Shown: positions 42,117-52,292, numbered from the stretch's first letter. The stretch: DNA of 64,000 nt from Photobacterium gaetbulicola Gung47 (GCA_000940995.1 CP005974.1:2790001-2854000), one strand, 5' to 3'. Numbers and translations are program-made. Notes: generated from the letters alone by a model not told the origin.

Positions 42117-42141
42117 TATGTACCCAAGCAACTTTAGGTGC
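42117..42141. repeat. Half copy of the palindromic repeat, copy D
   Basis: TATGTACCCAAGCAACTTTAG matches the left arm of the family. No clear right arm was found. Confidence 0.45.
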
Positions 42142-42337
42142 TTTATTCAGCGAGAAAGACGAGGGGATAACGCTTACTGAATTTTAACCCAATCGCGCTT
42201 GGCATTCACGGATTGGTTTAATGAAGAATGGCTATCATCTCGGGTAGCACTGCAGCGGCAGGGATAGCTCTCAATATAGTCAGGCAATTACTTAGTCTGG
42301 TATAGTTTGGCCATTCGTTTCTCCAGAAGAGTGCCAT

Positions 42338-42829
42338 ATGTTCTGCCCATCTTGCGGACAAGCCACACTTTCCCGCACCACTGCCAAAGTGTTTTGCTGT
42401 GACCACTGTCAGTTTACCTATTTCCACAATACCGCTTCGGCAGTGCTGGCGGTTATCTGCTGCGGTGATGATATCTTGGTGGCAGAGCGAGGGCGGCAAC
42501 CGGGTAAAGGCATGCTCGATTTCCCGGGAGGGTTTGTCGATTACGATGAATCTTTAGAACAAGCGCTCTGCCGCGAACTCGAAGAAGAACTTGGCTTTCA
42601 GCCTGCCGGCATGCGCTATATCGGCTCGGCACCCAATACTTATAAATACCGAGGTACGACGTACAAAACCTGTGATGCCTTCTATCAGATAACACTTGAT
42701 AGCAAGCCAAAAATGCAGGCAAATGATGATGTTGCGGCTATTAAATGGATCAATCGCCATGAGATTGCCCCCTCTGAGTTTGCGTTTGACTCAGCCCGAC
42801 TCGCACTAGAGCTGCTCGGTATAGATTGA
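42338..42829 (+). CDS. NUDIX hydrolase with N-terminal zinc ribbon
   Basis: The 163-residue protein starts with a four-cysteine zinc ribbon (FCPSCG and CCDHCQF), followed by a NUDIX domain. The box begins at GFVDYDESLEQA and continues with REL-EEE-LG, matching the consensus GX5EX7REUXEEXGU. It probably hydrolyses a nucleoside diphosphate derivative such as NADH or ADP-ribose; the substrate is not fixed by sequence. A site AGAAGAG precedes the start. Confidence 0.85.
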   Translation: MFCPSCGQATLSRTTAKVFCCDHCQFTYFHNTASAVLAVICCGDDILVAERGRQPGKGMLDFPGGFVDYDESLEQALCRELEEELGFQPAGMRYIGSAPNTYKYRGTTYKTCDAFYQITLDSKPKMQANDDVAAIKWINRHEIAPSEFAFDSARLALELLGID

Positions 42830-42987
42830 CGAGCCTTTGGTCGCTCTACGCCTACTGTAGGCAAAGAAAGTGTGAACTACGCCTCTTTCCTCCTCCTTAA
42901 AATAATTAGTCAGGGATGATGGTTTTTTAACCAAATCAAGACAGGATGTGATCCGTAAACAACATGATGACTTGAGGGTAAAACGTC

Positions 42988-43143
42988 ATGCTGATTTTTA
43001 ATAAAGATTTTGTTTTTTCAAACACTGCAGAAACCAGCTTCGAAGAAGCCAACACCGTCCATTGCCAGCAAGAAGCCGATAAAGAGCTCAAGCGCAGGTC
43101 GATGCTGGCTACCGTTCAGAAAGAAGGTGGTTTCGAAGACTAG
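42988..43143 (+). CDS. Candidate 51-residue small protein
   Basis: An ATG preceded by TGAGGG opens a 51-codon frame to TAG. The product (MLIFNKDFVFSNTAETSFEE at the start) is acidic then basic, with no membrane segment and one Cys. I do not recognise it. The good ribosome site and coding-like composition support it; there is no other evidence. Confidence 0.4.
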   Translation: MLIFNKDFVFSNTAETSFEEANTVHCQQEADKELKRRSMLATVQKEGGFED

Positions 43144-43343
43144 CAATCCTATTTCGACGTCTCTCCAGCGCTGGTGGTAACCAAGGTTTTGGCCGCCAAC
43201 CAATCTCTTCCTGTGCCTCGTTGTTAGTAAGCAATCAACATACTCAGGCCATCAGCGCTTTTCTTTCTCTTCTTCAATTTCCAATCGAACAGCCATTCCT
43301 TTAGACTGATCCTAGTAGTATATTTTTACTCAAGGAAGTCGCT

Positions 43344-44189
43344 ATGTTATCTCGTCATCTGATCCTACTTGTTGCCTTCGCCTTTTCGGCCCTTGCCAGT
43401 GCCGAGAAACCGCCAGCAGAAGATAAAATACTGGAGCGCCCCTTGATGGAAAGGTACATCCTTGATGAACTCAAGGCGCTGCGTATCGACCAGCAGGATC
43501 TTGAGCGCCGGTTGGTGATCGAAATCACCGATCGGGAACTGGCTGTCGCCGATAAGTCGATGAACTACGCCAATGTCACTGTCACCTATTTCTTCTACCT
43601 CATTGCTGGTGCCGCGTCCCTGTTTGCCCTGATCGGCTGGCAGTCGCTGCGTGAGCTGCGCGACAACACCAAGAAAGCCGCCGACCAGCAGCTTCAGTCT
43701 ATTGCTGAACAATATGAGAAGAAGTTCCAACGCCTCGAACAAGATCTCAAGCGCAAAACCCGTATCATTGCCCAGAACAACAAAGAGATTGAAACCATCA
43801 ACGAAATCCACAACCTATGGTTACGCTCGCAGGGCCTGCAGACGCCGGAACAAAAAATCGAGGTCTATGACGACATTTTGAAAATTCGCCCCGGTGACTT
43901 GGAGGCTCTGATCTACAAAGCCGATGCGGCCATGGAAATCAGGGAGTTTTACTGGGCGTTAAGCTTGTGTAACCGGGTATTAGAGCTCGATCCCAGCAAT
44001 GCCCACGCCCTCTATCAACGTGCCTGTGCCTATGCCTGCCTCGGCTCCGAAGAAATGGCTATCAATGACTTGGAACAAGCGGTCCGTGACAGTGCCTCCT
44101 TGCGCGAGCTAGCCGCCGAAGAGCAGGACTTCGAATCCCTGCGCGGCAATGAGCGGTTTGAGACACTTATCGCAAGCGGTGAAAGCTGA
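43344..44189 (+). CDS. TPR-repeat membrane protein with coiled coil
   Basis: The 281-residue protein has a signal peptide or N-terminal anchor (1-20), a membrane segment (about 76-98, TYFFYLIAGAASLFALIGW), a long charged coiled coil (about 100-150) and a C-terminal set of TPR units (about 165-260, including AHALYQRACAYACLGSEEMAINDLEQA). The TPR part should face the cytoplasm and bind a partner. Function is unknown. The start follows AAGGAAG. No operon partner is evident. Confidence 0.75.
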   Translation: MLSRHLILLVAFAFSALASAEKPPAEDKILERPLMERYILDELKALRIDQQDLERRLVIEITDRELAVADKSMNYANVTVTYFFYLIAGAASLFALIGWQSLRELRDNTKKAADQQLQSIAEQYEKKFQRLEQDLKRKTRIIAQNNKEIETINEIHNLWLRSQGLQTPEQKIEVYDDILKIRPGDLEALIYKADAAMEIREFYWALSLCNRVLELDPSNAHALYQRACAYACLGSEEMAINDLEQAVRDSASLRELAAEEQDFESLRGNERFETLIASGES

Positions 44190-44316
44190 TCCACAATCAC
44201 TGGCCGACCGATAGAATAATCTGAAAGATTAGGACTTTTCCCGATCCTGCTGTAAGCTAGCCCGCTTGCTGCCTGTGTGAGGCAGATCATACTTTTCATC
44301 CAACTGAGAATTATCT

Positions 44317-45807
44317 ATGAGTTTTGCCTCTTTGGGCCTTTGTACCCCAATCCTTGAAGCTGTTGCCAACCAAGGCTATGAAACCCCGTCTCCTATTCAG
44401 GCACAGGCTATCCCTGCGGTTTTGGAAGGTCGAGACGTTATGGCCGCAGCTCAAACAGGAACAGGCAAAACCGCAGGCTTCACCCTGCCTATTCTTGAGC
44501 GCCTATCAAAAGGCCCTATCGTACGTGCGAACCAAGTGCGAGCACTTGTTCTAACACCAACTCGCGAGCTGGCGGCACAGGTGGGTGAAAATGTAGCAAC
44601 CTACTCCAAGAAACTGCCACTTAGCTCGGCGGTCGTATTCGGTGGGGTTAAAATCAATCCGCAGATGATGCGCATGCGCAAAGGTGCCGACGTACTAGTC
44701 GCTACACCTGGCCGCTTGTTGGATCTTATCGGCCAGAACGCTGTTAAGTTCAACCAGCTAGAAGTACTGGTACTTGATGAAGCCGACCGTATGCTGGATA
44801 TGGGCTTTATCCGTGACATCAAAAAGATTTTGGCGCTACTTCCTGCCAAGCGTCAGAACCTGCTGTTCTCTGCAACCTTCTCGGAAGAAATCCGTGAGTT
44901 GGCCCGCGAGCTGACCAACAACCCAGTAGAGATTTCAGTAACGCCGCGCAACAGCACGGCCAAAACGGTACAGCAGTGGATCTACCCAACGGATAAGAAG
45001 AAAAAGCCAGCACTGTTGACCAAGCTGATCCAAGAGAAAAAATGGCATCAGGCACTGGTTTTCACCCGTACCAAGCACGGTGCGAACCGCTTGGCAAAAT
45101 ACCTTGAAGAGCGTGACATTACCGCGGCGGCTATCCACGGTAACAAGAGCCAGGGTGCCCGTACCAAGGCATTGGCAAACTTCAAAACCGGTGAGATCCG
45201 CATCTTGGTGGCAACCGACATTGCCGCACGTGGTATCGATATCGACCAGTTGCCACAAGTAGTCAACTTTGACTTGCCAAATGTGGCCGAAGACTATGTT
45301 CACCGTATCGGCCGTACCGGCCGTGCAGGAGCTGAAGGCCATGCAGTTTCACTGGTGTGCGCCGATGAAATCAAAGAGCTTAACGCCATTGAGCAGTTGA
45401 TTCAGCAGCACCTTGAGCGCAAAGATGTAATGGGCTTTGTGCCAACCAATGCGCTACCGAACTCTTTGCCGATCAAACCGCTTAAAGCGAAAAAGCCAAA
45501 GAAACCCAAAAAGCCAAAAGAAGCGGCAGAAAGCAATACTGAAAAGCGTACTGAAAAACGTAGCGACAACCGCAGTAACCAGCCAAAACGCAACTCAGGC
45601 CCTCGCAAAGGTAACGCACCAAAACAAGGTGATAATAAACCTCGTAATGCTGACGGCCAGCAACGCAAACGTAGCGGCAACGGCAACGGCAAAAACTCCC
45701 GTAACAGCGATGTGAAGCCAAGAGGCCAAAAGCCAAACCAACGTGGCCGCAAGCCTAGTAGCAAAAATGTGAACCGCTCGAAAAATACCGCAGCGCAAGC
45801 AAGCTAA
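44317..45807 (+). CDS. rhlE: DEAD-box RNA helicase, RhlE-like
   Basis: The 496-residue protein has a full DEAD-box core (about 1-370): the Q motif (GYETPSPIQAQAIP), AQTGTGKT, PTRELA, TPGRLLD, VLDEADRMLDMGF, SATFS, ATDIAARGID and HRIGRTGRAG. A long Lys/Arg/Asn-rich disordered tail (about 385-496) follows and probably adds unspecific RNA binding. RhlE-type helicases help ribosome assembly and RNA turnover, often in the cold. A terminator follows. Confidence 0.92.
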   Translation: MSFASLGLCTPILEAVANQGYETPSPIQAQAIPAVLEGRDVMAAAQTGTGKTAGFTLPILERLSKGPIVRANQVRALVLTPTRELAAQVGENVATYSKKLPLSSAVVFGGVKINPQMMRMRKGADVLVATPGRLLDLIGQNAVKFNQLEVLVLDEADRMLDMGFIRDIKKILALLPAKRQNLLFSATFSEEIRELARELTNNPVEISVTPRNSTAKTVQQWIYPTDKKKKPALLTKLIQEKKWHQALVFTRTKHGANRLAKYLEERDITAAAIHGNKSQGARTKALANFKTGEIRILVATDIAARGIDIDQLPQVVNFDLPNVAEDYVHRIGRTGRAGAEGHAVSLVCADEIKELNAIEQLIQQHLERKDVMGFVPTNALPNSLPIKPLKAKKPKKPKKPKEAAESNTEKRTEKRSDNRSNQPKRNSGPRKGNAPKQGDNKPRNADGQQRKRSGNGNGKNSRNSDVKPRGQKPNQRGRKPSSKNVNRSKNTAAQAS

Positions 45808-45841
45808 ACCGAAAGAACATTACTTATATCAATAAAGTAGC

Positions 45842-45873
45842 GAGCCAGCATAATATAATGCTGGCTCTGTTTT
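45842..45873 (+). terminator. Intrinsic terminator after rhlE
   Basis: GAGCCAGCAT and ATGCTGGCTC form a 10-bp stem with an ATAATA-type loop, followed by TGTTTTTT. Confidence 0.9.
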
Positions 45874-45891
45874 TTATGCTAGGTAACTCCA

Positions 45892-47202
45892 ATGAAACTA
45901 ACAAAATGGGCCCTGCTCTCTTCTGCAGCCGTAATGAGTCCCCAACTTATGGCGGCAACTTTTGATCAGTTAGCCGCCGAAAATAACCAAGACTTTCAAA
46001 TCATCGATTGTCGGTCGAGTAATCACTACAACGGCTGGCCCGAAGCCAACCAGACACGTGGTGGCCACTTTCCTGGTGCTATTAATTTCGATGCCGATTG
46101 GCTATCGACGCTTCGCCCTCAGGTTGTCCGAGCCGAGCTCGAAAACCGCGGTATCGACCTGACCAAGCCGACTTATCTCTATTGCCAGCCTGAAAAAGCG
46201 GACATTTTACAATCCCAGCTTAAGAGCCTTGGCAATAACAATATTCAGCTTATTAGCCAGGCGGTTACTGACTTTTCAGGTCCGCTTACTGCGCTTGAAA
46301 ACTACCAGCAGCTTGTACCTGCACAGTGGCTCAATCAGCTGATCAACGGCAAAGATGTCCTTCACCCACCGGCAAAAGGCTACAAAGTGGTCGAAGTCGC
46401 CTGGGGACCACCGACAAAATACCTTGCCGCCCATATACCTTCTGCACTCTACCTCAATACCAACAATATTGAATCAGAGCCTTGGTGGAACCGAGTTGAC
46501 GACAGCAAGCTAGCGGCGACCATCAAAGAATTGGGGATCGCCCACGATACAACGGTGATCCTGTACGGCCGTGACAATACCGCCGCAGCCCGCGCCGCCA
46601 GCCTACTTATGTATGCCGGTGTTGATGATGTACGCCTACTCAACGGCGGCTGGCAATCCTGGGTCAATGCAGGTTATTCAACCCAGCCACTGCGTAACCA
46701 CGCCAAGCCTGTCGAGTTTGGCCGCACTATTCCAGCCAATCCTCAGTACATCATTGACGTCCCTGGGGCACGTGAAATATTAGCAGATCCTGAGCATCAG
46801 TCATTGGTCAGTATCCGCAGCTGGGCCGAATATGTTGGTGAGACGAGCGGTTACCGTTACATCGAGCCCAAAGGCCGTATCAAGGGCTCAAAATGGGGCC
46901 ACGCGGGATCTGACGCCTACCATCTGGAAGACTTTCGCAACCCAGATGACACCATGATCAGCCCGAATATCATGACTGACTTCTGGAAAGACTGGGGCAT
47001 TGACGCATCGCAGACAGTTTCGTTCTATTGCGGTACCGGCTGGCGAGCATCCGAGGCCTTCTTCTACGCCCATGTGATGGGCTGGCAAGACATCAGCGTC
47101 TATGACGGTGGCTGGTTTGAATGGAGCGGGGATCCTAGCAACCCGACCGAAACCGGTGACATTCCCAACGCGCCGAAGTCTGCATTTTATAAAGAGAAAT
47201 AA
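45892..47202 (+). CDS. ynjE: Exported three-domain sulfurtransferase YnjE
   Basis: The 436-residue protein has a signal peptide (ending LMAA, about 21) and three rhodanese domains (about 22-140, 155-265 and 285-425). The C-terminal domain has the active loop YCGTGWRAS with its persulfide Cys; the middle domain has YGRDN and lacks the Cys. This layout and length match E. coli YnjE (about 435 residues), a thiosulfate sulfurtransferase linked to molybdopterin synthesis. The start follows TAGGTAA. The window also encodes two molybdoenzyme systems, but the genes are not adjacent. Confidence 0.88.
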   Translation: MKLTKWALLSSAAVMSPQLMAATFDQLAAENNQDFQIIDCRSSNHYNGWPEANQTRGGHFPGAINFDADWLSTLRPQVVRAELENRGIDLTKPTYLYCQPEKADILQSQLKSLGNNNIQLISQAVTDFSGPLTALENYQQLVPAQWLNQLINGKDVLHPPAKGYKVVEVAWGPPTKYLAAHIPSALYLNTNNIESEPWWNRVDDSKLAATIKELGIAHDTTVILYGRDNTAAARAASLLMYAGVDDVRLLNGGWQSWVNAGYSTQPLRNHAKPVEFGRTIPANPQYIIDVPGAREILADPEHQSLVSIRSWAEYVGETSGYRYIEPKGRIKGSKWGHAGSDAYHLEDFRNPDDTMISPNIMTDFWKDWGIDASQTVSFYCGTGWRASEAFFYAHVMGWQDISVYDGGWFEWSGDPSNPTETGDIPNAPKSAFYKEK

Positions 47203-47207
47203 AGAAA

Positions 47208-47227
47208 ACCACTGACTTTTCAGTGGT
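47208..47227. terminator. Terminator between ynjE and torS
   Basis: ACCACTGA and TCAGTGGT form an 8-bp stem. On the minus strand it is followed by TTTTCTTTATTTC, so it best serves torS; the plus side has a weak T tract. Confidence 0.7.
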
Positions 47228-47291
47228 CCTTGCTGTAGCAGGATGGAAGTTACCTCCTGCTACAATCATCTATTTTACCAATAGCCTTTTC

Positions 47292-50255
47292 TTATTTGTC
47301 ACCGTTAGAAAAAGCATCTGCTAACGCCTTGAGCGATTGCTGATACACTGCCTCGAGCTCATTGGCAGCCCCCTCCTCAACCCGGCCTTCCTTTGCCGAC
47401 GTCTCGATTTCCAAGCAAACCTGATGCAGCTGGCGCAACCCCATGGTGCCTGCCGCCCCCTTGAGGTTATGTGACAGGCCAGATACCGATGCATTATCGC
47501 CACTCTGCATGGCCGGCAGCAATTTAGCCATGGTCGCTTGCGATGACTCGGCAAACAGGGAGATCATCTTCTCGACCATCGCCTGGCCCAGCACCTGGAG
47601 ATCACCACTCAACACAGATTCATCCAACAGCGGTATTTGCTCGGTCATAGTTGCACTTACCTCGACATCTTCTTCATTGTCACTACGGCTATTACTCGCC
47701 GCTTCTTCCTGCACAAAATGGGCTTGCTCTAAAGCATCGACATGCTCATTGCCACCTAAAATCGCATTCATGACGTCCAGCAGTTGGTGCTCGACCAGCG
47801 GTTTAGGTAGGAAACCGGCAAACCCGGCGGCCAAATATTGCTCGACCTCTTCGTTGAACACATGGGCAGAAAAAGCGATAAATGGTGTCGTATCGGAAAC
47901 TTGCCCCGTACCTTTGAGTCGTTTGAGCTCACCAAGCAAGGTTACCCCATCGGTATCCGGCAGATTAATATCCAGCAGGACAATATCAAAGTCATGCCCG
48001 GCATAGACTTCCCTCGCCTGCTGGCCATCTTCGGCCACCACAGTATGATGACCCAAGCGGCGCAGGAAGCCCTCGGCGACCAGGCTGTTGACCGGATTAT
48101 CTTCTACCAGCAGCACCTTGGCCGCAGGAAGGCTCGATACCATTTCAAGGCTTAAAATCTCGCTCTGCTCGCCAGGCTCTAGCGTCAGGGTAAACCAGAA
48201 GCAGCTCCCTTCGCCAGGCGATGAGACCAGGCCAATTTCTCCGCCCATGGCCTCGACGATACGTTTGCTGATAGCCAGTCCCAATCCTGTTCCCCCCACC
48301 GCCTGACGGCCCTCGCTTGACTGCTGGAAGGCATCGAACATTACCTCTTGCTCATGGTGGGGGATACCAACACCAGTATCCTCCACTTCAAAATGCAGGC
48401 GAGAAGGGTCATGCGCCGATGCGGTCACATACACCGACACCTGGCCGTTTTCAGTAAACTTGACGGCATTGCCGACCAAGTTAGCCAACACTTGGCGGAT
48501 ACGTGTCGCATCCCCGACCCAGTATTCCGCGACGTTGTCATCAATCTCGGTCAGCAAACGGATATGTTTACCCTGTGCCCGTCCGGCAAATAGGCTGTAG
48601 ACATCCTTGACCAAAGTATGGAGCGAGAAATTAGCAGGCCTGATGTCCAGGTGGCCGGCTTCGATCTTCGAATAATCCAGCACATCGTTGAGAATATCGA
48701 GCAGGGTTTCGCCGCTGCGATTGATCACCTTCAAATATTCCGCCTGCTTGTCGGTGAGTCCGGTATCGGCAAGCAAGGATGCCGTACCGAGCACCCCGTT
48801 CATCGGAGTGCGGATTTCATGACTCATGGTCGCCAGGAATGCCGATTTCGCCCGGTTGGCCTGCTCAGCTTCATCCCGCGCCTTAGCATGGTTCTGCACT
48901 TCCTGGTTGAGCTTCTCGTTAGCCTTTTCCAACTGGCTGGTTCTCTCTGCCACCAATTGTTCCAGGCTATTTTTATGCTGCTGCAACTCAGAACGGATCT
49001 TCGATTCAACTTGCGCCAGTCTGTGCCGTTCGTAGGCGGTATCACGGGCTACCATAATCGCCCGCCCCATCTGCGCGAGCTCATCATCACCCTGGGTGGT
49101 TAAGCGGATCGCCAAATCGCCCCGAGCCAGTGCCATCAGGGCTTTGCTGTAATCATTGATCCGGCGGATCACCCGGGCATAAACATAGCGCCACATAATG
49201 AGTACCAAGGCCACCATCCCAAGGGCAGAAATCGCAATCAGGCTATTTCGCGCGACTGTGAGGGTTTCATCGACCTGGGTAACTGCCTGCTGGGTACCGG
49301 TATTCGCCGCCTGTATAATATCGTCGACGGTTTGGTTCAACTGCTGGAACAGCACCAAGTTCTGCTGCTCCATCCGTTCGACATCCTGATGGGAATAGAT
49401 CAACGCTTCCATGTTGGCGAAGAACTCGCCGTCGTTATTGAGTGCTTTGACCTGCTCAAGCAGTTGCTCTGAGCGGCTCGGATCCTCTACTGATTTCACC
49501 CGCTGCTGAATGACACCAACCGCGTACTCGAAACGCTCCCTGAGTTTGCCCAACTCACCTATTGTTTTCACTTGCTCGCTGTCATCGAGCATATTAATCA
49601 CTTGCAGGGAAAGGAAACGAAGCTCGAACAGGCGCTCGCTGAGATCCATATCCACCTCGACTAAGCTGTCGAGGGCATTGAATACCGCCTCCTTGTCATC
49701 TTTCTTCACCAGATCATAAATGCGAGACACGTTTGCCACTGCAATGGTATTGGCATTGGAAACCTGAGACTGTGACAGTTCGTCGATTTGCTTGGTGGCT
49801 GCCGTCATGGTGTTATTCAGCGCCTTGACCTGCTCGCTAAGTTCAAGCTTCCTGCCCACCAGCATCCCCAGCATGGCAAGGTTATTGACGATGTTCTCAA
49901 CATCGGTTTCCAGCTGAGCCATCAGCTCAGGCTCGAACGCATACTGATCAAGGGATTTCAGGCTGTTGTTCAGGGCACGGATGTGAAGTGTCAGCGACTT
50001 GCCCTGCTGCTCCCGTTCGTTTTCATCTTTTGACTTTGCCAGCACCTGGGCGTTGAAGATAATCCGGGTACTGAGATCCGACAGCTGACGAGCCTCGACC
50101 AAAGCTGGGACGGCAGCATTGATCACCGTCCGCTCGGTTTTGGCCACCAGGGAAAAACCGGCCACACCAATCACTACGGCGATGATCATCAGGCCGGCCA
50201 TCATTGAAAAAGCAATCAGCAGTTTCTGGCCAATGCTACTGGGAGTAAAGGTCAT
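47292..50255 (-). CDS. torS: TorS-like hybrid sensor histidine kinase
   Basis: From the ATG at 50255 the protein has 987 residues. It has a membrane segment near 10-35, a large helical periplasmic sensor, a second membrane segment near 345-365, a HAMP linker, a kinase core with phospho-acceptor His478 (ATMSHEIRTPMNG) and GTGLGLAIS, a receiver domain (Asp758 in LLDINLPD) and a C-terminal HPt domain (His929 in SHNLKGAAG). This order and the divergent torT identify TorS, the TMAO sensor. A longer frame upstream to 50339 has no ribosome site and overlaps the torT region. TorR and the TMAO reductase genes are not in the window. Confidence 0.88.
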   Translation of the reverse strand: MTFTPSSIGQKLLIAFSMMAGLMIIAVVIGVAGFSLVAKTERTVINAAVPALVEARQLSDLSTRIIFNAQVLAKSKDENEREQQGKSLTLHIRALNNSLKSLDQYAFEPELMAQLETDVENIVNNLAMLGMLVGRKLELSEQVKALNNTMTAATKQIDELSQSQVSNANTIAVANVSRIYDLVKKDDKEAVFNALDSLVEVDMDLSERLFELRFLSLQVINMLDDSEQVKTIGELGKLRERFEYAVGVIQQRVKSVEDPSRSEQLLEQVKALNNDGEFFANMEALIYSHQDVERMEQQNLVLFQQLNQTVDDIIQAANTGTQQAVTQVDETLTVARNSLIAISALGMVALVLIMWRYVYARVIRRINDYSKALMALARGDLAIRLTTQGDDELAQMGRAIMVARDTAYERHRLAQVESKIRSELQQHKNSLEQLVAERTSQLEKANEKLNQEVQNHAKARDEAEQANRAKSAFLATMSHEIRTPMNGVLGTASLLADTGLTDKQAEYLKVINRSGETLLDILNDVLDYSKIEAGHLDIRPANFSLHTLVKDVYSLFAGRAQGKHIRLLTEIDDNVAEYWVGDATRIRQVLANLVGNAVKFTENGQVSVYVTASAHDPSRLHFEVEDTGVGIPHHEQEVMFDAFQQSSEGRQAVGGTGLGLAISKRIVEAMGGEIGLVSSPGEGSCFWFTLTLEPGEQSEILSLEMVSSLPAAKVLLVEDNPVNSLVAEGFLRRLGHHTVVAEDGQQAREVYAGHDFDIVLLDINLPDTDGVTLLGELKRLKGTGQVSDTTPFIAFSAHVFNEEVEQYLAAGFAGFLPKPLVEHQLLDVMNAILGGNEHVDALEQAHFVQEEAASNSRSDNEEDVEVSATMTEQIPLLDESVLSGDLQVLGQAMVEKMISLFAESSQATMAKLLPAMQSGDNASVSGLSHNLKGAAGTMGLRQLHQVCLEIETSAKEGRVEEGAANELEAVYQQSLKALADAFSNGDK

Positions 50256-50367
50256 ATAATAAACCGTGGCAGAGAAGAAGATGTACCCTCTTTCAGTTTG
50301 CTTAACACAGTACAGAAAGCAGGAAGATTCGCCGAGCACATCTCACAGAAAACAGTAAAAATGCTAT

Positions 50368-50383
50368 TATACCCAAGCTACTT
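50368..50383. repeat. Half copy of the palindromic repeat, copy E
   Basis: TATACCCAAGCTACTT lies between the divergent torS and torT genes. No right arm is visible. Confidence 0.4.
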
Positions 50384-50471
50384 AATGATAAACCACAACA
50401 TTGCTCTACTCTTATTGGCTGGAATATACTCGCCAGCCGAAACAACAGACCTACTTCCAGACGGTTGCAAC

Positions 50472-51542
50472 ATGATAAACAAAATTGCGATGGCACTGCT
50501 GGCAATCGCCGGCTTCAGCCACACTGCAAATGCGGTCGAGGTTATCGCTTACAGCCCTCCTTTCGAGGCCAACAAACAAGCCACGAAAATCCATTACCAA
50601 CCGCTCGATACCGCCAGCAAACCGTGGAAGCTCTGTGCCGTTTACCCGCACCTTAAAGACTCCTATTGGTTATCTGTCAATTACGGCATGGTGGAACATG
50701 CGAAAAAGCTCGGCGTCGAACTCAAAGTCCTGGAAGCCGGCGGCTACCCGAACCTCGATAGGCAGCAAAGCCAACTGGTTGACTGCCGTAAATGGCAAGC
50801 CGACGCCATTATCCTTGGTACCGTCGATAGCCTAGCCTATGAGAATAGGCTGACCCAGCTGACCGAGGATATTCCGGTCTTTGCCACCATCAACTACCTT
50901 GATACCACAGACCCAGACAGCCATGACAACGTGATGGCCAGAGTGGGAATCGACTGGTACGAAATGGGACGCCTTACCGGCCAGTTTCTGGCAAAACGCC
51001 ACCCCAAAGGCAGTGGTATGGTCAATGTGGCCTTGCTGCCCGGGCCGCAAAAACGTGGCGGCACCAAGCCGGTAGTACAGGGCTTTTATGATGCGACCAA
51101 AGACAGCGATATTAAGATTGTCACAACGTTATGGGCCGATCACAGCAAGGAACTACAGCGTAACCTGATCCAGCAGCTGCTGGCGAGCGAGCAGCACTTT
51201 AACTACATTGTCGGTGGGGCGGTAGCGGCAGAAGTTGCGATCAGTGAACTGAGAACCAAGCACTTGAGCGGAGAGACCCAGATCTTGTCGACCTACCTCA
51301 GTCATGGGGTATATCGTGGTTTGCTGCGCGGCAAAATCCTCTTTGCTCCAACGGATAAGATGGCCCAGCAGGCAATGTTGTCAGTCGATCAGGCGGTCAG
51401 GTATCTGGAAGGCAAGCCTTTGAACAAAGATCTCGCCCCGATCCTTGCCCTGCTGACACCGGCTAGCCTCGACAGCGATGCCATTGCCGAGTCGCTCTCT
51501 CCTGCGGAATTTCGCCCCGTCTTCCATGTGGAAGCGCCGTAA
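50472..51542 (+). CDS. torT: TorT periplasmic TMAO-binding protein
   Basis: From the ATG at 50472 the protein has 356 residues, starting with a clean signal peptide (MINKIAMALLAIAGFSHTANA). The body is a periplasmic sugar-binding-protein fold, with KLCAVYPHLKDSYWLSVNYGMVEHA at its start and GTVDSLAYENRLTQ. TorT binds TMAO and docks on the TorS sensor. The divergent torS supports the call. The ribosome site is weak; a longer frame from 50298 would bury the signal peptide and is unlikely. Confidence 0.87.
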   Translation: MINKIAMALLAIAGFSHTANAVEVIAYSPPFEANKQATKIHYQPLDTASKPWKLCAVYPHLKDSYWLSVNYGMVEHAKKLGVELKVLEAGGYPNLDRQQSQLVDCRKWQADAIILGTVDSLAYENRLTQLTEDIPVFATINYLDTTDPDSHDNVMARVGIDWYEMGRLTGQFLAKRHPKGSGMVNVALLPGPQKRGGTKPVVQGFYDATKDSDIKIVTTLWADHSKELQRNLIQQLLASEQHFNYIVGGAVAAEVAISELRTKHLSGETQILSTYLSHGVYRGLLRGKILFAPTDKMAQQAMLSVDQAVRYLEGKPLNKDLAPILALLTPASLDSDAIAESLSPAEFRPVFHVEAP

Positions 51543-51833
51543 TACCGACACCTACTCTGTTGTATTTCCATCCAAGGACCGGCCACGGCTGGTCCCGCAT
51601 GACAGAATTCTGTTACCTAGCCAATGATTTGAAAAGAATTCTTTGTACTTCCATGGTCAGCTCTGGTACTTATACCTGATGCCTCGAATTGCGTTGCACA
51701 TGCTATTCCCTTGCCAAGTGCAATCCATTACATATGGCGTTATAAAAATACAGATAACACCACACAGCTGTCATACTCGAGCCGTAAACTCTGTGCGACA
51801 GCTGTTGTCAATTTTGTCTCTGTGGAGTAATAG

Positions 51834-52292
51834 ATGCACGTAACAACCCGCACAATGGAAGAAACCAAACACATCGCGCTTGTCGCTCATGATAATTGTA
51901 AAGCTCACCTGCTTCGCTGGGTCAATGAGCACAAGGACAAGTTAAAAGACCATGTTCTGTACGCCACAGGTACAACAGGCCATATGATTGAACGCGAGTC
52001 GGGTCTTGAGATCAACTGCTTGCTCAGTGGACCTATGGGGGGTGACCAACAGCTCGGTGCACTGATCTGCGAAGGCAAGATTGACATGATGATTTTCTTC
52101 TGGGATCCACTCAATGCGGTACCCCATGATCCTGATGTGAAAGCCCTCCTGCGTATCTCAGCCGTTTGGAACATTCCGGTAGCAACCAACCGTGCCAGCG
52201 CGAACTTCATGATTTCTTCGCCAAAACTGGCGGAAAAGGTCGAGATCGAAATCCCCGATTACGACGCGTACCTAACCGAACGCCTAGGCTAA
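51834..52292 (+). CDS. mgsA: Methylglyoxal synthase
   Basis: The 152-residue protein has family motifs IALVAHDNCK, ATGTTGHMI, LSGPMGGDQQLGA and the catalytic Asp region FFWDPLNAVPHDPD. It turns dihydroxyacetone phosphate into methylglyoxal and phosphate, a glycolytic overflow bypass. The start follows TGGAG. Full length; monocistronic with a terminator. Confidence 0.96.
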   Translation: MHVTTRTMEETKHIALVAHDNCKAHLLRWVNEHKDKLKDHVLYATGTTGHMIERESGLEINCLLSGPMGGDQQLGALICEGKIDMMIFFWDPLNAVPHDPDVKALLRISAVWNIPVATNRASANFMISSPKLAEKVEIEIPDYDAYLTERLG

